From JBJXFE01 sp046153875 (GTDB lineage: Bacteria; Planctomycetota; Phycisphaerae; Phycisphaerales; UBA1924): DNA of 44,209 nt. The stretch covers positions 1 to 44,209 of the forward strand of contig JBJXFE010000069.1 in assembly GCA_046153875.1 (NCBI GenBank). The letters are read 5' to 3'. The notes beneath the pieces were generated by a model. That model saw only the letters and a list, made by a program, of their open reading frames with translations, searched no databases and was not told where the DNA came from. Each line of letters begins with the position of its first letter. Position 1 is the stretch's first letter. Position numbers and translations under genes: made by a program. Below, piece by piece: positions 42,158 through 44,209 of this stretch.

Positions 42158-43537
42158 ATGTCCACGCGCGCGGTGGTCGTCATGCTAGCAATCACGCTCC
42201 TCCTCGGCGGGGCGGCGTTTGTCGCGTTGCGGAAGCCCGCGGTGTCAGAAGCTTCCACCGGGCCGCTGCTGACGTTCGATCCGGCGCGGGTGGTCGCGCT
42301 CCGGATGCGCGGCGCTGACGGCAAGGAACAGGCCATCGAGCGCGTGGGCGACGAATGGCTCGTTCGCGTCGGCGGTCCATCGGAGCGAGTCAATGGTGCC
42401 TGGCCAGCGGGGATGCAGACGGTGCGCGGCGGGCTTCGATTCCTCGCGGCCCTGGTGCCCGAGCGTGCAGAGACCGCGCCGGGCGAGATCGGCTCGCGAG
42501 ACTTGGGCGACAGCGTGCGGCTCGACATCACGCTCAATGACGGCACGTCGCGAGTCCTGCGTGTTGCGCCGCGGGCGGTCGGCGGCCTCGTGCTCGCGTC
42601 GGGGTCGAACGCCGGCAAATCGGCGGAGGGCAGCGAGCGCGTCGGCTGGGTCTCTGCGGACCTTCACGGGCTGCTCGTCGCCAGCGGGCTCAAGGCGTGG
42701 CGCGATCCGGCCGCGATTCCTGGCCTCGGGCCTGATGTCTGGCGGATCTCGCTCAACGCGGGCGGTGCCGAGGTCGAGGTCGCGCGGCAGCAGGGGCGGT
42801 GGTCCCTGCGAAAACCGATTCAGGCACCGGCGGATGCCGAGGCCATCGACCGCCTCGTGCGCCGGCTCGCGTCGGTCACGGTGGTTGATTACCTCGACGA
42901 GGGCGCGGCGGCGGGGGCGCAGACCGACGCGGCGACGGTAGAGGTTGAGTGGGCCGAGCGCGGAGAGGCGGGCGGCGAGCCGCGGCGCTGGATTCGGCGG
43001 CTCGTGATCGGAAGTGCGACGGACCTGGGAGGGCGAACGGTCTCGGCACGCGCGGAGGTGCAGCGCGGGGCGGGGCCGACAGAGCGGCGGCAGATTTCGG
43101 TGCTCGCCGAGCCGCTGGCGGAGCTGCGGGCCGACGCCGCGGCGCTGGTCTCGCGGCGATCGATAGAGGCCCCGGCGGCGGACGTGGGGCAGATGGAGAT
43201 TCGCATGTGCGACGGGTCCGGCCCGCCCAGAATCGTCGTGCGAACGCTCGACGGGTGGACGCTCGACGGCAGGCCCACATCCAAGGACGATGCCGGCGCG
43301 GTGGAGGGATTGCTGCTTGTGCTGGCGAGCGCGAAGGCGGCGCAGGTCGTCATCGGCGATGGCCCGCCGCTCACACAGCCGATGTGCCTGACCATCGCGA
43401 CGGTGGGGGCGACGCCGATCGCTGAGGCGAAGATCGGCATCGTCGAGGGTGGCGGTGTCGCCATCCGCGTGGGCGAGGTGACTCGCGTCTATGCCGAGCC
43501 CGCCGCGGCGACGGCCCACGCCTGGCTCGCGCGCTGA
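42158..43537 (+). CDS. DUF4340 domain membrane-anchored protein
   Basis: Protein of 459 residues with an N-terminal membrane anchor (about 5-24) and a large extracytoplasmic part of repeated beta units (for example ERVGDEWLVRVGG, RQQGRWSLRKPIQAPADAEA, VRTLDGWTLDGRPTSKDDAG), the layout of DUF4340 proteins. DUF4340 proteins usually accompany GldF/GldG-type ABC transporter genes. Those are absent on this side: purD follows on the other strand, and the partner genes may be elsewhere. TACACT lies six bases before the ATG. Function unknown; assignment rests on the repeat pattern. Confidence 0.72.
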   Translation: MSTRAVVVMLAITLLLGGAAFVALRKPAVSEASTGPLLTFDPARVVALRMRGADGKEQAIERVGDEWLVRVGGPSERVNGAWPAGMQTVRGGLRFLAALVPERAETAPGEIGSRDLGDSVRLDITLNDGTSRVLRVAPRAVGGLVLASGSNAGKSAEGSERVGWVSADLHGLLVASGLKAWRDPAAIPGLGPDVWRISLNAGGAEVEVARQQGRWSLRKPIQAPADAEAIDRLVRRLASVTVVDYLDEGAAAGAQTDAATVEVEWAERGEAGGEPRRWIRRLVIGSATDLGGRTVSARAEVQRGAGPTERRQISVLAEPLAELRADAAALVSRRSIEAPAADVGQMEIRMCDGSGPPRIVVRTLDGWTLDGRPTSKDDAGAVEGLLLVLASAKAAQVVIGDGPPLTQPMCLTIATVGATPIAEAKIGIVEGGGVAIRVGEVTRVYAEPAAATAHAWLAR

Positions 43538-43553
43538 TTTCGGCCCTCTTTCT

Positions 43554-43726
43554 CACCCTCCCCAGCTGCCAGCGGGGGAGGTGGCACGAGCGCAGCGAGT
43601 GTCGGTGGGGGCTGCTTGCGCACACGCCGTGATGCCCATGCTGAAGCTGCTCTCGAGCGGTGCGGCCTCCCCCTCCGTCGCTCGCGTTGCTCACGACACC
43701 TCCCCCGTCGGCGACGGGGGAGGGTG
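43554..43726. repeat. miniature inverted-repeat (REP-like) element
   Basis: Two arms of about 60 bases (43554-43613 and 43666-43726) are inverted copies of each other. Each begins CACCCTCCCC, contains its own GGGGGAGGTG hairpin, then GAG/AGCGAG and ends in a G-run, with about 52 bases between arms. The whole would fold into a large cruciform or RNA hairpin. It has no coding capacity and sits in the gap between the DUF4340 gene and purD. It resembles REP/BIME-type or MITE elements mobilised in trans. Confidence 0.7.
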
Positions 43727-43767
43727 GAAAGAGCCGCTACGTTCGAAGTGTCATCGCATTTCTTTGC

Positions 43768-44209
43768 TCAACCGCTGATCGCGGCGCGCGAGCGCGCCGG
43801 CTTCGCGGGCGCGCCGATGTCGCGGCGATACTGCATGCCGTCAAAGTGAATGAGCGAGCACGCCTCGAAGGCCTTGCTGCGAGCCGCTTCGATATCTGCC
43901 CCGACGCCCGTGACGCCCAGCACGCGGCCGCCCGCGGTGACGATGCGGCCCTCGCGGTCGCGAGCCGTGCCCGCGTGATAGACCGTCACGCCCTCGACGG
44001 CCGCGGCGCGATCCAGCCCGGTGATGGGCAGCCCCGGCTTAGGATCGTCGGGATATCCCGGTGCCGCGATGACGACGCAGCACGACGCGCCGGGCTTCCA
44101 CGCGATCTCGCAGCGGTCGAGCGTGCCGCGGCACGTCGCCTCCACGAGTTCGAGCAGGTCGGAGTCGAGCCGCGCGAGGATGGCCTGGCACTCGGGGTCG
44201 CCGAAGCTG
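43768..44209 (-). CDS. purD: phosphoribosylamine-glycine ligase, 3' part (cut by window end)
   Basis: The C-terminal about 146 residues of PurD (GAR synthetase, second step of purine synthesis, ATP-grasp). Visible family segments are SFGDPECQAILARLDSDLLE, VVIAAPGYPDDP, GVTVYHAGTARD, GGRVLGVTGVGADIEAARSK and FDGMQYRRDIG near the end. The reading frame is open to the window edge, so the start and the ATP-grasp core are outside. Nothing suggests decay. Confidence 0.92.
   Translation of the reverse strand, partial: SFGDPECQAILARLDSDLLELVEATCRGTLDRCEIAWKPGASCCVVIAAPGYPDDPKPGLPITGLDRAAAVEGVTVYHAGTARDREGRIVTAGGRVLGVTGVGADIEAARSKAFEACSLIHFDGMQYRRDIGAPAKPARSRAAISG

Overview
The window is one contiguous, gene-dense, GC-rich (roughly 70 %) bacterial chromosome segment. 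It most resembles the Planctomycetota, probably a member of the Phycisphaerae. The basis is an ECF sigma factor of the type paired with a membrane Ser/Thr kinase carrying TPRs, a secreted enzyme ending in NGxxDxC and dockerin-like repeats, secreted proteins ending in a VIPAP...ARRRR sorting signal, a planctomycete-style CxYDLTGL/CPECG zinc ribbon, and a fused eukaryote-sized 5-oxoprolinase. No rRNA, tRNA, CRISPR array, prophage or transposase was found. The taxonomic call is inference from gene content.

Layout. 0-6 kb: rmuC, then a sigma factor-kinase operon (minus strand) bracketed by two similar hairpins. A small decayed ECF sigma fragment lies just beyond. 6.1-17 kb: an eight-gene plus-strand operon (double thioredoxin, MoxR AAA+ ATPase, DUF58, membrane protein, two von Willebrand A proteins, a coiled-coil/TPR-like protein, a 1282-residue secreted/anchored protein) of the MoxR/Bat type. 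17-25.7 kb (minus): a secreted glucose/sorbosone-dehydrogenase-like protein, a HyuA-HyuB fusion, a class IV aminotransferase, a zinc-ribbon/HEAT-like membrane protein and a sulfotransferase. 25.8-32 kb: LOG-family protein, DUF378, SixA phosphatase, MotB, MotA, a small beta-carbonic-anhydrase-like protein, SUI1 and isocitrate dehydrogenase. 32.0-32.6 kb: a gene-free stretch with a near-consensus promoter and a highly structured putative RNA. 32.6-35.5 kb: aroA, a Cys-containing hypothetical, a GroES-like gene and apt. 35.5-40.1 kb: six tandem paralogues of an unrecognised secreted protein family with a PEP-CTERM-like tail. 40.4-44.2 kb: thyX, a PuuD-type glutamine amidotransferase, a DUF4340 protein, a miniature inverted-repeat element and the 3' part of purD.

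How the genes work together. The MoxR/Bat operon looks like one envelope machine: an AAA+ chaperone, VWA proteins probably remodelled by it, and a periplasmic redox protein encoded first. The sigma-kinase pair is a self-contained regulatory module. The six tandem paralogues form a surface-protein factory with translational coupling, one terminator and gene-conversion-like mosaicism. MotAB stands alone without flagellar genes.

A cross-cutting signal is that many genes without a Shine-Dalgarno sequence have a -10-like hexamer (TAnnnT) placed exactly six bases before the start codon. This suggests frequent leaderless transcription. All functions are read from motifs and family knowledge; no database search was run.
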